The notes: generated from the letters alone by a model not told the origin. 64,000 bases of DNA from Acanthornis magna (GCA_036785705.1 JAWUZG010000016.1:2232001-2296000); one strand, 5' to 3'. Numbered from the stretch's first letter, positions 1 through 13,860 are shown. Translations and numbers: made by a program.

Positions 1-1614
1 GACAGACTCTGCTAAGCAGTTAGGGGATCATAAGATAAGGTTAAACCATAGGAAATTTGGTTTTGGTCTCAGGTCATAAGGCTGCATTCCCACAAACCCA
101 CAGGGCAAAGTCAGCTGCTGAATATCTCAAGCACCTGAGCATGGAAAGCATCGGGACCTTCAGCAGCTATGCAATTTCTGATCATATTATACAAAATCAG
201 CCACTCACCTGCACATCCAAAGTTCACGATGCAATTGCATTCTGACTTCCTTACTACGGAACAAAGCTAAATGGGATGATGATTTATAGGATGATGCTGT
301 ATGACTGAAGACCAGCAGATGCAATATTTGTATTTAATGCAAGGCCAATTGATCTTGACTCACTAAAGCTGCACAGAAATTCACATGGAAATTTGAGTGG
401 TCACTGCAGTATCCTTTTCAGCTTTGACACCACCTCACACAGAGAGATTTCTGGAGTATTTCTAGCTCTCCCTGTGGTATGGACATAAAGATGATGAAGA
501 TGTTCCTAGAATGCACCAGAGACAATACCTGGATTACAGAAATTGTAACATTACTGTCATTGCACAGGGGGCTAAGGAACCCCCCTTTGAGATATCAGAT
601 GCACTTTTGGTCATTCCCACTCAGGGAAGCTTATTACCACAAGAGATGCAACACAGACCAGGACAGTGAAGAGCCTGCTGTAGGGGAAGGCATTAAAAGA
701 GCTGGGTTTTGTAGCCCAGAAAAATGAGAACTGAGAAAGAAACGTAAGATTGTTCTCTCTAAATAGGGTAAGCATCAAAGATGAAAGAACAATTACTTAA
801 GCTAATAGATGGTGTGGGCAAAGATACAAATAGATAGAAATGAGCCAGGCTAGAAATGAGAAAAAAAGACAATTTCTGAAGGAAGCTAGAGGAGATGTTG
901 CCTTGACTTGATCACACCAAAGGTACCTTTGAGTCCTTGAATATCTTCCTTCTTAATTCTTCTGTAGATGTGCTAGTACATGTAATATATTTCTATTTAG
1001 CTTACCCTGCTTTAAAAATAAAGTCCATTTCAGAGCAGCTGTAAGGTTCTGTTAAAGACAAGAAGCCATCCTATGATGGTAATGTGGCTAAGTAACAATG
1101 CATAAAAACTTACTCAATATTTCCTTTGAAACTCCTTATCCAGTATCTGGCTTCACTCTTATATAATTTCCTGCAAATAATATAAATCCTACTCTGAGTA
1201 TACCATTACTAATTTCATCAGAGCCTCAGCAGATTTCACTGACATTGATGAGTTTGATTTCAGAGCTCCCCCAGGGAGCTCAGGCTCTTATTGTTCCTTG
1301 TTCCTAACTGGCTTTGGAGACCAGTCGGTGGGAGAGGCTGCTCCATACTCAGTATGCAGGATGTTAAAATTCAGATGATCATCTCTAACATGCCTTCACT
1401 GTCTGTGTGGGAGCACACTTTTCAGGAGCCCACAGCCACCAAATGAAGGCATTTTTTCATAGGAACCTGAGAAGCAGATGTCTGGCAGACATTAAGTCAC
1501 AGAATTAGTGACTTAGACCACAAAAGAATTAGTAACTTGGGAGGGATGTAAGGAGAGCATTTAATGAAAACCTTTGCATTAAGAGAGGATTAATATCAAC
1601 AGATAATGAGTGAC
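1..1614. other. Noncoding, nothing recognised
   Basis: AT-rich sequence with two open frames under 85 codons (57-245 and 479-727), neither with a recognisable domain. No repeat family or splice-site pair stood out. Confidence 0.6.
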
Positions 1615-2162
1615 CAATATTTGTGTAACCTTCTCAGAGAATCCACATCCTCTGCTGGCAGCCTGTTCTAGCACTTCTATAATTAGCAAGTTTTTTCCTA
1701 ACAGCTTGACTCTTCATCTAAAGATTTAAATAATGCTGATTTTTTTTCTTCTTATTGTATCTTCATGGGTCTGGAGAGTAAGTAATGATTAGTAATAAAT
1801 AACTGATCTTCTATTATTCACAGAAAATAGCTGTTTCCTCAGCTACCCTTTTAGCAGTTGCTTTTATAGACTAAGCATCCAAACAGCTTCAGTATTCCAC
1901 CATAGAATAACCCCACATTATTTACTTTTGTATTGCTGAGGTGACTCTCCCATAGACGCTTACCATGGGCCTATTTCTTGAAGTACTATTCCCAAAAATG
2001 GACACAGGACTGCCGCTGGGGAGTCATTGCCAATTAGTAGCACGGTATAATTGCCTTTCATATTTTAGCTATTACAGTCCTGTAAATACAGCCAAGAACA
2101 CCTTCCTTGCAAGAGCATCACAGAGTTGACTCACATTCAGCACAGGATCCTACATAAGCCCG
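1615..2162 (-). mobile_element. Ancient, highly diverged CR1/L3-type LINE remnant
   Basis: Several blocks in consistent order match the amniote-wide CR1/L3 consensus read backwards: GCAGCCTGTTCTAGCACTT near 1660, CCCAAAAATGGACACAGGAC near 1990, a run around 2030-2055 resembling the segment with GACAATTACC, and GCATCACAGAGTTGACTCA near 2115. Intervening sequence is badly eroded. Both ends are approximate. The assignment rests on remembered consensus, not on an alignment. Confidence 0.6.
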
Positions 2163-4888
2163 GACCTGTCTGATCTCACCCATCATGTGCAGGACTCCTG
2201 GCACTGGAAGTTCAAAACGCAGAAAGGATTCAGATGGAAACTCCTCTTCCCTGAGTTATCAAGGTGGGTAACTGAAGGGAAGGTCTCTAACCAGAGAATG
2301 AGGTATATTGCAACTATTTGATCTGAAACCTCCAAAAGAGGCCTCATTCAGAGACACCTCCCATACATCTTCTGAAGGAAAAGAGCTGCTCAGTGAGCTC
2401 TAACAGGGAACTTAAAGAGATGTCCATACTCACTGGAAACTTTTCATTTTGCTGAGCCTTCTCCTCATTCTCACACCCTTCCTTAGTGTTACATGTTCAG
2501 CTGCTGAAAATAGGAGTGCCTTCTGCTTTCTGGCATTCTCCACTGCTCACGCAATCAGGAGCACTCTCTGGGGTTTTATAGGCTTGTGTAGCTCTTTGGC
2601 AATGAACATATTCTCTTCCACATAGTCTGGATTAAGGCAGACACTGCATTGTATCACTTGCACTGTCATTGCTGTTTTAAGGTGAAGCTTTCTCTGTGTA
2701 CTCTGTCTGTATTTCTGATCTGTTTTCTCGCTTGGAAGGGAATGATATTTAAAAGGAAGAAGATAGATGTGGGTGGTAATCATTACCACAGGCCTGGGAA
2801 AATCTTCTTTTGATACTGGCCCTAGAGTTGCTGGTTCCTGGGTTAGTGATTAGACCTTTCTATCTGTTCAATACCCAGCACAGTGAGGAATGAGACTGGT
2901 GACCCTGGGGAGCAGGGTAGATGTCTGTGCATGACTCCAGTACCTGCCTCAGTCTGAAGCCATGGGCTGAACTGGAGTTTCCAGCCTGACTTCAGTGTCC
3001 TGTCGCAGCTCCAACCCTGGGTGGGTCTGGATGGAGGCACTGCAAAGATAAGCCACCACTGCAGAGATAAGCCACCGCAACTGACAGCAGGGCAACCCTT
3101 CCCAGGGGTCAAGCAGTTCACAGATCACTGAACCTGTTTTCACCATGATTTTTGAATGTAAATATTGAGATGTCAGCTTTGGTGTCTCCAAGGCCTGTCA
3201 GTGAGATTCTCACCTTCCTGCACAAACACCTGCTCTGCAATACCTGCTTTTGATTGCCAACCTCAGTTTAACGCCAGCCTCTCCCTCACATGAAGTCACC
3301 TGGTAGGAAGAAGCTTCTTCCCTTCTCCCACTGTGGATGCAAAGGGCATCAGCCTACCTGGAGAAACACAGGACTACAAAAGGCAGCCCCAGCTCTTTTT
3401 GTGACTCAGACTGCAGAGACTTCGTGCAGGCAGAAGCCTCTGAGGACAGATGAAAGCAACCCCTTCCCTCACATCAAAGGGTTAAACAATTCCTTTGCAA
3501 CAGGCACTTGGATACTTCCAGGCATTGTATGAGCTGCTGGGTGTGTTGGGAGTGTCTGCTGTCTGCCTGGACCATTGTTTTCTTCAAGGCAGCACATCAT
3601 TCTCTGCTGTAGGATATCTCATCTCCCCTCCTCCATGTGGGTGGAAAACCCACCCTTGACAACACCTGGCAGCGTCTTGTGCCGCTCCTTGATTTTCCTT
3701 CTGATTTGGCATTTGCTGTGACCTTTTAATCTCACCAGGATGGTTCTACTTTGAAGCACGAAGCCACATGGTCCCGGTTGAGGTGTCACTGCAGTTTGGT
3801 GGAAATAGGTTTCATTTGGGAAGGAAGGGGGAGGCACAGCACCAGCTTTCTATTTCTGTACATCCTCCAGATCCTTGCTCTCTGCTGTGCACGGCTGCTG
3901 CCTTGCAGGGTGTGAGAAACTCCATTTCTTCTCTACTTACCCATTTTCTCTGACATGCTCCAGTGCTTGGGCACCAGACTTGTGCCTGGTCCCCTAAATC
4001 TCATGAGAGTCTTGAAAGAAACAGGGCACAACCTAATCTGCTGCTTTCTGTCTATAACTGGAGTGCATGATACACTTCTCAAAATAAGCTGCGGTACTTA
4101 TTGGCTGCTGTACTGTCACAGGGTGAGGAACAGGAAAAGCAGTTCCTCAGCTTTCATCAGGGTTTTTATTGCCAACCTGACTTGTCACTTTTCTAACTGG
4201 GAGCAGCAGGGCTTTTACTTCTTTGTTGGCTTCACCTTTTTGCAAAACAACTAGTAGAACAAATAAAACAAACATTGCATTTTGGCAGTGCAGGAAGTCA
4301 GAGGGATTATTGCATGTGGATTTGTTGGGAACAGGATTCAGGTCCTACACTTGTCTAAAGAACCCAGCTCTGACTTTCATCCCTAAACACATGGTTCTCC
4401 AAAGTTATCTGGAATGCAGTCTTGCGAAATCCTCAGCCTCTCCTCACCTCAAGTGACCTGGCCTGTGCAGAGGGAGAGGAGAACCTGTCTGCTCAGTGCC
4501 AAGAAAGCACTGGTGGACATTTGGAGGGTGCTGATATGTCTTCAGCCACTGGTGTTAAATTCCTGAAGGTGTGAGGCTGTGAGGGGTCTGATAAATGGCT
4601 CAGACAGGGCACTGCAGCTGCTCTCATCAAGTGCCCAGTCAAGAAAAGATTGTGATTTTCCAAAAATGAAACACTATAATAGAAGAAGATGAATGTGTCT
4701 GCATTTTTCAGACTGAGTATATTTCTTAAATACAACTCATCAACATAAATGCTGTCATGAAGGGTTTTTTTAAAAGCCCTTCTAAATGTAAATGGTAGGA
4801 GAAGCACTAAACAACTCAGTGAGCAGAAGGAGGTTTAGGTTAATAGAGCTCCTTTCAGAAAATATCATTGCACTAGTGATTAGCCAGG
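2163..4888. other. Noncoding, nothing recognised beyond a 19-bp duplication
   Basis: Mixed sequence with many short overlapping frames on both strands, none above 105 codons and none domain-like. Only the small duplication at 3042-3079 is distinct. Confidence 0.6.
3042..3079. repeat. 19-bp direct duplication
   Basis: GCAAAGATAAGCCACCACT (3042-3060) is followed by GCAGAGATAAGCCACCGCA (3061-3079), with three or four differences. This is a small local duplication with no associated feature. Confidence 0.7.
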
Positions 4889-4989
4889 TTTGGGTTTTTT
4901 TTTTGTTTTGTGGTTTTTTTGTTTGTTTGTTTGTTTGTTTTGTTTGGTTTTTTTTGTTGTTGTTGTTTTTTGTTTGTTTTTTTTTTTGT
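4889..4989 (+). repeat. T-rich / (GTTT)n low-complexity tract
   Basis: About 100 bases composed almost only of T and G, including five GTTT units at 4921-4940 and a TTG triplet run near 4955. Read on the other strand it is an AAAC/A-rich tract. The short frames through it are poly-Phe/Cys/Val or poly-Lys/Thr artefacts. Confidence 0.95.
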
Positions 4990-7900
4990 CTCCTGGTTGT
5001 TTCTGGCTTATAATTGCAAACCCTACTAGTTCAGCCAGCAAAGGCATTTGTGTGTACAAACCCATGCACAGGAGATGACATGAAAGGCCAGATGGTAACA
5101 GCATTATGACCTGCTTTGCAGAACAAACACTGCCTGGGACTGTGAACTTTTCAGGGTCAATATGAACTGAAGACCCAACCTAAGCCAGGCTCACTGACCA
5201 AGAACTCCCTATATGGAAGACAGAATGACAGACGATTTGCCTTACAACAACAAATAAATATAAGCATGGCCAGAACAGAAATGGGCCATAGGAAGTCTTG
5301 GTCAAAAATTTGAACCTGAGGTTCTGCTTGATGTGTACTTGTGAATCCCAATGTGCTGACCCGGGGCTTCGTTCTTCCGTTCCTGCTGGTTTAGCATATG
5401 GAAATGGCAGCCCTTCCAAGAATTGCTGTCCATCTTGTTTGCACAGCTGGATAAGCAAATGAAGGCAATCGGAGGCCCTTGGTGGCGACAGGCCGTGGGA
5501 CACGCCCAGGGCACCCTGCCAGCTCCTGGGCTCTATCGGCAGCACACAGCTCCGGAGCTGCCCCTGTGAGCACAGCCCCTCCACAGGAGCTCGGCCAGAG
5601 TGGGGCACAGAGCTCAGCCATGGGTGCCCTGCCAGGCACCCGAGCCAACCTGCAGCTGCCCCGGGGGCATTGCTGCCTGCTGACCCTGCCTGTGGCAAAC
5701 ACCACTTCCTACATGTCCCCTATTTAACTCATCGAGCCTGCCCCCAAAATACTCCTGTCACCCCTGTCTCAAGCGTCCCTGGCAGCCACAGTCTGGCAGT
5801 GTCCCACCTATGACTGCTGACAACCAACCATTTGTCCTTGTGCTGGCTTTGTCCTTTAGCTCCAGAGTCACATCCTCCCCTGGGTCGGCTTGTGTTTATG
5901 TGGCAGCCTGTCCCAGCACAGTCTGTGTAGGGTTTCCTCAGGGTCTTTGTCTTCAGGCATGTGGGCACATTTCACCAGCCTGCATGTTCCTCAATAAACA
6001 ACTCCCTCACTGTTTCTCCAAAGGTCTCTCATGTTTCCTCAGAAAGAGCTTTATCTGCTCACTAATTCATTCCCAGCTACTTCGCCTGCTGTGATCTCTG
6101 GTCCATCTCTGTGAGTTCAGGCTGTGTCACAGTGGCCACCCAAAGTGCATTAGTTACACTCACACAGAGGTGTCCCTGCCCTCCGCTGCATCCCCCCTTC
6201 CCTGGGAGAGCTCCAGCCTTGCCTCTGTGACACCAGCCTGGCTGCACACAGCTGCTAATGCCCAGGGCACTGAGAAAAGTAAATCCTCTTGCTCATCCAC
6301 AGGAGGCTGGAAAACTGCCCACTTTCTCCAGAGATGCTGAATATAAGCGGGTAGGTGTGAGAGGTGCAGATGCTTTAACAGGAATGTTTTTTCAAGAACC
6401 AGCCCTACTGTCTGGAGACGGCGCCGGAGTGTTGTGTTTGCTGTTTCTGACTCAAAGGAGAGGGATAAAAATAGGCTTGTACAGGGCTTACCACAGAAAG
6501 TGTACTGCTGTCACACAGGTACTTGCACATAGCACTGCTTAATGTTCACTTACCTTTGCTGAAATTGCATTCACTAGTTTTTTACCCACCAGTGTCCACC
6601 CTCTCTAGCCCAGTATTTAATTCATGAGGTATGGATTTTTCTTCTGACCTTCTTCACAGCACAGAGTCACGTACCTGGTACCCTCCTGGTGAGGTGAATC
6701 CAAATTTAGAAGCAGTTCCTTGTGGAGCAAATGACTTTTCATTTGATGAGAAGCACCTGGCTGAATAGCTGAGTGATGATTTCGTTTGAGACCTTTCTCA
6801 GAAGCAAAAAGCAGCTGTTACCCTTGTGCTGAGTAGTCTCAAATAATATAAAAATCTAGCAGTTATTGATCTCCTGTAGTTAACTCCACAAATTTTGCCA
6901 GTAAGCAGCAGGATTTTTTTAACATCCCTGAATAAAAGCTAAGAAGGGAGGCAGCGATTTTCCATCTCTCTGCCAACACTGATCTGCCTCAGGGACTTGG
7001 CAGGACAAGTGACAGCCAGGCCTGACAGGCCTGTCTGCAAACATGAGATGGTAGAAGGTCATTTAACACATTAGCTCCACCTGTGAGAGAGAGGGCTGCA
7101 CTCACGCTCCCGCTGTGGGCACCAAGTGGTTGTGGCTCCGAGCTCGAGAGGGAAATCCACATTCCTTGCATAGCCACAGAGCTTCTTAGAGCTCTGGTGT
7201 GAGATATTCAGAGCAGTCTGTAAGAGGGCAGGCATGGCCTGGCAGATAACCACTGGTTGGTTCACTTGTTTCCAGGAGCGTCCTCTGCAATGTCATGGTC
7301 CTTCTGTCCCGGGTTTGAATTCTCTGAGCGATGGGTTTGTTCTCTGTGCAAGCTGTGGCTCCAGCTGTGTCACACAGCCGGCTTTGTATTTGTACTTTTG
7401 CGTGCCAGGTAAGGGAGACTGGATGAACAGAGAGACAGCAGAGCATTGTTTCTGTGGTTGGGATGGATATGAAGGAGACCTGGCAAATGTCAAGGGAGAA
7501 TGGTGAGGATGAGCAACCTGTAAGGCTGGGAAGGAAAAACAGACGCCTCCTGGATTCTTCCCCGTGACTGAAATCTGAAAGCTTTTACATTTTTAATGTA
7601 CTTTTGAGGAATAAACTAAAAGAATTCAGTGCCTGTTCTCTGCATTACATGTATTTAATGATTGTTTGCACGTTCAGCTGCTAACAAAGCAGCAGGCTCA
7701 GCTTGGTGGCTCTGCACCCCTTTCAGAGGACAGCAGCAGTGGCAGTCACAGCAGCAAGCAGTTGCCTGCTCCCCTTTGCACTTCTGCATTCAGAGTTCTC
7801 AAAGCATTTTTGCAGAGAGGGCACGGCCATCACCTCTCTTTTCTGAAGAGGAAACCACAATAAAAGGAATGGAAGTGATGGGTGCAAGTCAACGTGGTGT

Positions 7901-9788
7901 GGCTCCATGACCCTTCAGCCCACAGGAGGTGGGGGACATTCCGGGGGCTTCCAGTGACTTGGGACACTCAGGCCCCAGCTCTCCTGGGATGTGCTATCTG
8001 CTGCAGATGGCCTTTTCTGGTGTTCTCTGCAATGAAAAGGGACTCAGAAACACCAGCTCTGTACAAAATAACAGTTTACCACCATGCTCTGAGCTGCACC
8101 AATGAATTTGTTTCCTTGAATCCCACTACCAGCATTTTCTGCACCGTGCTTCCCATGAAGCAGTCCTTCAGGTTAAGTTCACTTTTTATCTACTGTATTT
8201 TCCATTCTAAGTGGTTTCTGTCTCTGAAGCCCCTAAGGAAAACATTTGCAGCAATTCCTTAGTACTGCAAGCAACAAATGTAATGTTTTTTAATGTTTTT
8301 TTCCAGTGCATTTGAGACAATGCTCTGGAACTGTTCAGGAGTCTTGAATTAAGCAGCCAAATCAGAGGCAGACATGACAGATGCTTTTCAGCAGTGTTTA
8401 ATCAAGGTGTTTAGGCCCATTAGACTCACACCCAAACAAGCCAGCACCCCACTGCAACCCTGGCCCCCTCATCCACCTCCCTCTGTCCCCTCCAGCATTT
8501 CCACCTTCTCACACAGCCCTTTTGATCAGCATGGCGAGCTACATGTGCTCCAGCAGCCCCAAAGGGAGGGACTGAGTCCCAAATACTGGGTGAGTTCAAC
8601 CCTGCCTCAGCGGCATGATGGTCAGGAGGCTCCATGGGCACTTGGGATGCTTGAAGAAGGAGCACAAACTGTCCATGCCTTGGCCCTTCTGCATTTTGCA
8701 CAGGTTATTGGCTTTTCCACAGATTTTTCAGAATTGAGGATTAGGAGGGGGCTTGCTGAAATTGTTTAAGAGCATGTTCTGTGGCTACATGAATACTCCT
8801 GCAGCCAGGGATTGCCTGTGCAAGCTGCCTCTGCCACCACCAGCTCCTGAAGGCATCCGCCTCATTTCTGTTTCACCTCCACGGAAGTCAGGGCTGTGAC
8901 TTTCAGAGATGGCTCGCGGCAGTTTGCGTGAGCTCATGGAAAGAAGTGAAGTCAGCTATAAAGTCAGTGCTCGCAGGGCTGGTGCTGGTTTTGGCTTGCA
9001 TGAAGGACACAGTGTTTCAGCTGGCAGGTTTGTTTCGTGTTGCATTGATGAGGAGCAAACATGAGCCCTCAGCCAGTCTGTGTCTGAGTGAACAGAAATC
9101 TCAGAGCACACGGGCTCATCCCCTCCCTTCCTTTGCCTATTGAAACCTCAAGATTTTTGAAGAAGAACGTGGTGTCAGCTGGTGGCTCTGCCGGTCACAC
9201 TCTTCTCAGAGGGGGTAGGACACTCTGGTGCATTGCCAAATGCTTTGGTGACCTTGGTGAGGTAGGATGCTGACCAATGATACCATGACACATTACGGGA
9301 GGTGGATGTGTCCCAGTACCTCCTGAAGATTTTTGCTAGCTGAGGAAGCTGGGCTACTCAATACCCATTTAATTAAACTCTGAGCATGACACACAGCCCA
9401 TTTATTTTCCTTATTGGTAACTCTGCGTGAGGCAGCACATCACGAGCTCGAGTCCCAGCAGATACCTGTCCACATCACAAGTTAAAAATAATTCTCTGCT
9501 GCTGGGTTTAGAGGCAGAGACTTTGGTATGGGCTACTCAGGAGTCACACCAGAGTGCTGCAACACTCCCTCTGGTTTTCACGCTCTGTGAATCATATCTG
9601 GCATTGTGAGAGTAATTTAAGCAGGATCATGAGGGCAGGCAGTGGATGCTGCTAGCCCAGATTGACTCTGATCCTGGGGAGCCCTCGTGGCAGCAGAGAT
9701 GGGGAGAGGTCCAGCCTGCCCTGCCTGCAGCAAGTACCCATCCATGTGCTTCATGCTGTGGGGTACCTGCTCACTGCTTGCACCATCA
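4990..9788. other. Noncoding; GC-raised patch near 5.48-5.68 kb
   Basis: Between about 5480 and 5680 the sequence is GC-rich and open in several frames on both strands at once (up to 172 codons on the minus strand). That pattern comes from few stop codons, not coding. The rest is ordinary intergenic sequence. No domains or repeats are recognised. Confidence 0.55.
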
Positions 9789-9950
9789 GGCTGAAATCTG
9801 TGAGGTCAACCATCATCCATTTGTCAGGAGACACTGAGTGTCTTTTCAGGCAACCTGTGCCCCTCCACAGGCTGAAATCTGTGAGGTCATCCATCATCCA
9901 TTCATCAGGAGACACTGAGTGTCTTTTCAGGCGACCTGTGCCCTTCCACA
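9789..9950. repeat. 81-bp direct tandem duplication (two copies)
   Basis: Copy 1 (9789-9869) and copy 2 (9870-9950) both begin GGCTGAAATCTGTGAGGTCA and end with CCTGTGCCC(C/T)TCCACA. I count five substitutions in 81 positions (about 94% identity) and no indel, so the duplication is fairly recent compared with the flanks. Both copies stay open in one forward frame because 81 is a multiple of three. That makes a longer chance frame look more coding than it is. Confidence 0.95.
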
Positions 9951-10855
9951 GGTTGTCTCTGAGGTTTTCAGACCACGAAGGGCTTTGTGGTGCACAGGAG
10001 TTAACTCTGAGTAGCCGTAAAATCAGGCAACTGTAAAGTGAAAATTGAGCAGGAAAAGGTGTTAGGTCGGGAATTTTCCAATCCAAACTGGTCAAAACAT
10101 GCAGCAGAGATCCACTGTGCAAATGTAATTGTGTTCACAGGGCCATGTGTGCACAGGCTGCAATGACAAAGCAGGAACAGCTCAGATAATAAATGTAAAA
10201 TTGACCTGAAGAGAACCTTAGGAGTGTTTTCTGTAAGAGAATGGGGGGAAAGCATCTTTTGGAAATTCCTGTTTTGTCCATCTCAGAGGGATTTCAGGGA
10301 AGGAATTGAAACCAAAGGCCATCTAAGCAGCGGAAAGGCTAACACAGGCCCAGTAAGAGCTGCACTTTGGCCCATCTGAATGAGCTGACAGCTGCAGTTA
10401 ATGAAAAAGCTTTGCTTTTGGACGCTGAAAAGAAGACAATTTCTGATGTATGGACTGGAAGAAGGTTTTGTGGGAAAGCTACTGTGATGAGTAAGAAATG
10501 TGCCTAGATTTAATGGGGATTTTCAAAAGGAAAGGGTGTGCTATACAGTCCCCAAACTTTGTTTTGTCAGCTGGATTTGAAACACCGTGTTTGCTTAATG
10601 GCAATGACCTCTGTGAGTTTGCTGTCATGTGGGACAACACACACGCGTGTTGGTCAGCCTCAGCTAGAGGAGCTTCCCACACGGTGATGCTGCAGGACTT
10701 GGCCTGACATGACTGCTGGGTGAATCAGCGACTCCGTGGCTCTGTGTTGGTGCAGCCTTCCCCTGGAGAGAGAGGCAATGCGGAATTCATGGGCTGCTGA
10801 TCAGAGTGAGAGGCTGTCTCCTTGCCCGCACCGCAGAAATAGGGAATGATCTAAG

Positions 10856-10992
10856 TCACAAGGGACCCCTGGAGGTCTCTACCCCAACCTCCTGCCCAAA
10901 ACAGGTCTGACTCTGAACTCAGAGTGAGGTGCTCAAGGCATTTTCCAGTTGAGTTTTCTCCGGGGATGAAGAGTCCACCTGTTTCTGGGCTC
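10856..10992 (-). mobile_element. CR1 LINE fragment (3' region)
   Basis: The string AGGGACCCCTGGAGGTCTCT, followed by CCAACCTCCTGC and a TTTTCCAGTTGAGTTTT segment, is the avian CR1 3' region read backwards. The fragment is about 137 bp. The terminal octamers are missing and the 5' side stops near 10992. The orientation matches the larger CR1 at 32 kb. Divergence suggests an older insertion. Confidence 0.75.
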
Positions 10993-12439
10993 TAGAGTCC
11001 CACTATTGTCATAGCGATATATTGTTTTATTATGTACCAGCTTGGATCAATATCTTCATCTGTTATACCTGATTTGTAAGAATGCTGCCTCTTCTTTTTT
11101 TTCAGTAGAGAGTGTGAGATTTTAGATTTTTGTGTTTTATCCCCCAAGGATTAAAATAAAATAAGATTGTCCTTGATGTTGGTTTTTTGCAAACAGTATC
11201 ATAATGAATACTTATTCTGAAATCTTATCAGATCATGCCCTAGGAGAGGAATCAGAGGCACTGTTTTGAAGACTAAATATAGTTATTTTAAAAACAATGA
11301 TCAGCCTCTTTCTTGCTTCCTTCTGGAAAAGATAAAACCATGGCCTGCTGTGTGTAAGCTTTGCCTGCAGTTTCTCCTGAGAACCAGAGATACATAAGAA
11401 CACAAAGCAATATTTCAGTCATTCTTATTTTGTATTCTGGCAGCAGCCTCTGCAGCTGTTCTGGTACAAAGTCACACCTCAGGCTGCATTATGCCTTGGC
11501 AGGTGCTGGTCCATGCAGGTGGCAAAGTGGAGTCTCTCTACATTAAAACGGGGTATCAAATGGAACGAGACCATTTTTTAATACAAATTGGTCAGAATTG
11601 TGCCTCTGTCTGGAAGAGGACCTGGACATTCCCTCCCAGAAAGCAAGTTCATACCTGCTGCTCTCAGTGGGAAGAGCAAATGTTCTCCTTCCCTGTCAAA
11701 ACCTGCAGATGAGTGCACGGGAAGGTGGGAGCATGGCCCTGTTTCCAGCAGGCATTCAAGGACAGGGCCATGTCTCACTTCTATATGGAGTGCTGAAGGA
11801 AGAAAGAGCCTGCTCTTGCTGACTTGGCAGAGGTCAGGCAAGAATCTCGTGTTTTCTCTCCAATGTCAATAGAGAGGAACCAGATCCAGGCTGCAGCTAA
11901 GTAGATGTCACCTGGCTCATCCAGCATATGCTTCCAGAAGTCATCCTCAACTGCAAATCTGGGGGAATTTTAGAAGGCAGAATGGAATATTAACTGACAG
12001 TGTCTTTATTTAATCCACTAATGTGGATTTTGAGGTATCTTTTGGAATCCATAGGCCTCTGGTTCTCTGAAGCTTGGAGCTGTCTCCTTCCCATCTGGAG
12101 GTGACCTGGAGCTGTGAATGCTCTCCCAGGCCTGTCCTCCCTGGATGGTTGGGTGTCCCTCACTTCTGTTCAATCCTTGGCCCTCTGAGCCCCACTGAGT
12201 GCCACAGTGTGTCCCCCAAATTCTCCCACTGGAGTGAAGATCCAGAGTGGACCAGCCTACTTTATCAGACTGGCAATAGTGGGTGGGAATGTAACCCCAA
12301 GGATCCTTCCAGAGCAAAGGAGCATTTGCAAATTAAGCAGAATATTTTTCTCATTAATTAGGGAAACAGTGATGAGCTCAGAAATGGATGGCCTTGTTAC
12401 ATTTTGGAGGCAGCTGGGTGAGGAAAAAGCGGGGTTTAG

Positions 12440-12454
12440 CCATCAGGTGGCACT
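12440..12454 (+). promoter_or_regulatory. CTCF-like binding motif
   Basis: CCATCAGGTGGCACT matches 14 of 15 positions of the core CCASYAGRKGGCRSY. The one mismatch is T at the S position. It has the same orientation as the motif at 33.1 kb. Confidence 0.45.
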
Positions 12455-13419
12455 CTGAGCATGCTGTTCAGCAGAGATGTCACTCACAATGTTCCTGGGA
12501 TGGAGGAAATTCCTTCAATTCAAGAATATGACATAAACTTCATGAGCTGTGATTCATTTCAGGTTAACTCCCTTTCTTTATTCCTGCAAAATTAATCATC
12601 CAGCAACTGCATTGTTTTAATACACAGAAGTCCTAAGAAAAGAAGTACAGAAACGAAACTACATGTTTTCCTAATGTTTCTTTATCTAAATATTTATTAT
12701 GTGGCTTAACATTTTTTGCCAAAGCAGAATAATTCCACTATTTGTTCACTGTAGTAAACTAGCATATCTTGGCATCTGTTCTGAATTTGTGCCTGTCTTT
12801 GTCTTAATCTCCTATCATGAAGCTGATCTCAAAATAGGAACCTGAATTAATGATCTCCAGGTTTTTTTTTTCCACATAAATCCCTTCTTAACCTTTTCAG
12901 CCATTTAACGGTATTTGCAGTCTCTGCTATTGTTCTGCATGAGGTTTCACTTCGGAAGAATTTCACTTGAGATCTTTTTTGTAGAATTACACATCTAGAT
13001 AAAAACATAATATTTCAAATGCCTTCCTGTTTTTTTCCTTGATAATTTTTTAGCAGTAGAGCATTTTCAACTTTGATATACCAGCAGTAGCTTGTTATTA
13101 GTGTGTCGGTTCTACATTAGTGCTTCTACAGGAAAAATTGTAGTGACAGCAATTGAAGGGTGAAATGAAAGGACTCGTGGTTAGCACTGCAGAGCAGCAC
13201 TGCAGACTATAAAATCACTGCTCTGCAGCTTGAAGCCAGGATTTTGTAACTGGCATCAATGGGAGAGAGATCAGGCTCTGTAGCAGATGGCAAATACTAC
13301 TCACACGCAGGAGACAGCAGGGCTGAATGGTTTTTGCACAATATTCTCCCCTTCTGCCCAGCATATTTGTAAAACATATTTTTTAACTTTTCTGACCTAC
13401 TCACCACTGAAAACAATTT

Positions 13420-13860
13420 AATTCCTTACTCCTGCGTCATCTGACCCTGATATTTGGTGTATTCCCTGCCATTCATGGCTCCCATCCCCAGAGCCGTGAA
13501 CAAAGCCGTGCTTGTTACAGGGAAAAGCATGAGCTCATCCATTGTAATCACCCGGCTGCTTTAGCTGCTGCTCCAAAGGAGGTTTTGTGGCAATTTCTGA
13601 ATGCCTTCAGACAAGCCAGCACTGGATAAACTTTGGTTGAATCTTCAGGGAGCAAAACGGAGTGGATTAAGTGCCCGTAGCTGCCGTAAGAATAGGTTTT
13701 CTGAATGCGGGGAAGCCCCGGTTATTCAGATAATTCAGTGTGTTTCAGCTCCAAACACAGCACCTCTTGGAGGCTCAGGGAGGCAAGGTCCCAATGTAGG
13801 CTTCAGGCACCCCCGCAGCCGGTAACCCAGATAATCCTTTGATCCTCCGACATTCAGGGC
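13420..13860. other. Candidate conserved noncoding block
   Basis: This is a repeat-free block with mixed composition and more CpG than its flanks (for example GCCGTAAG, GAATGCGGGG, CCCCGGTTATTCAG), plus GTAATCACCCGG and AACAAAGCCG strings that resemble homeodomain and SOX/TCF sites. A 74-codon frame at 13601-13825 has no recognisable domain. Regulatory use is inferred from texture only. Confidence 0.2.

Noticed and set aside
4792..5104. Phe/Cys/Val-rich membrane-like frames
   Set aside because: These come from translating the T/GTTT simple repeat. They are not membrane proteins.
5358..5375. CCGGGGCTTCGTTCT string shared with about 30829
   Set aside because: Only about 14-15 bases are shared and flanks do not align. 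Likely chance.
7290..7340. tRNA B-box-like string GGGTTTGAATTCT
   Set aside because: No A box, acceptor-stem pairing or cloverleaf could be found around it.
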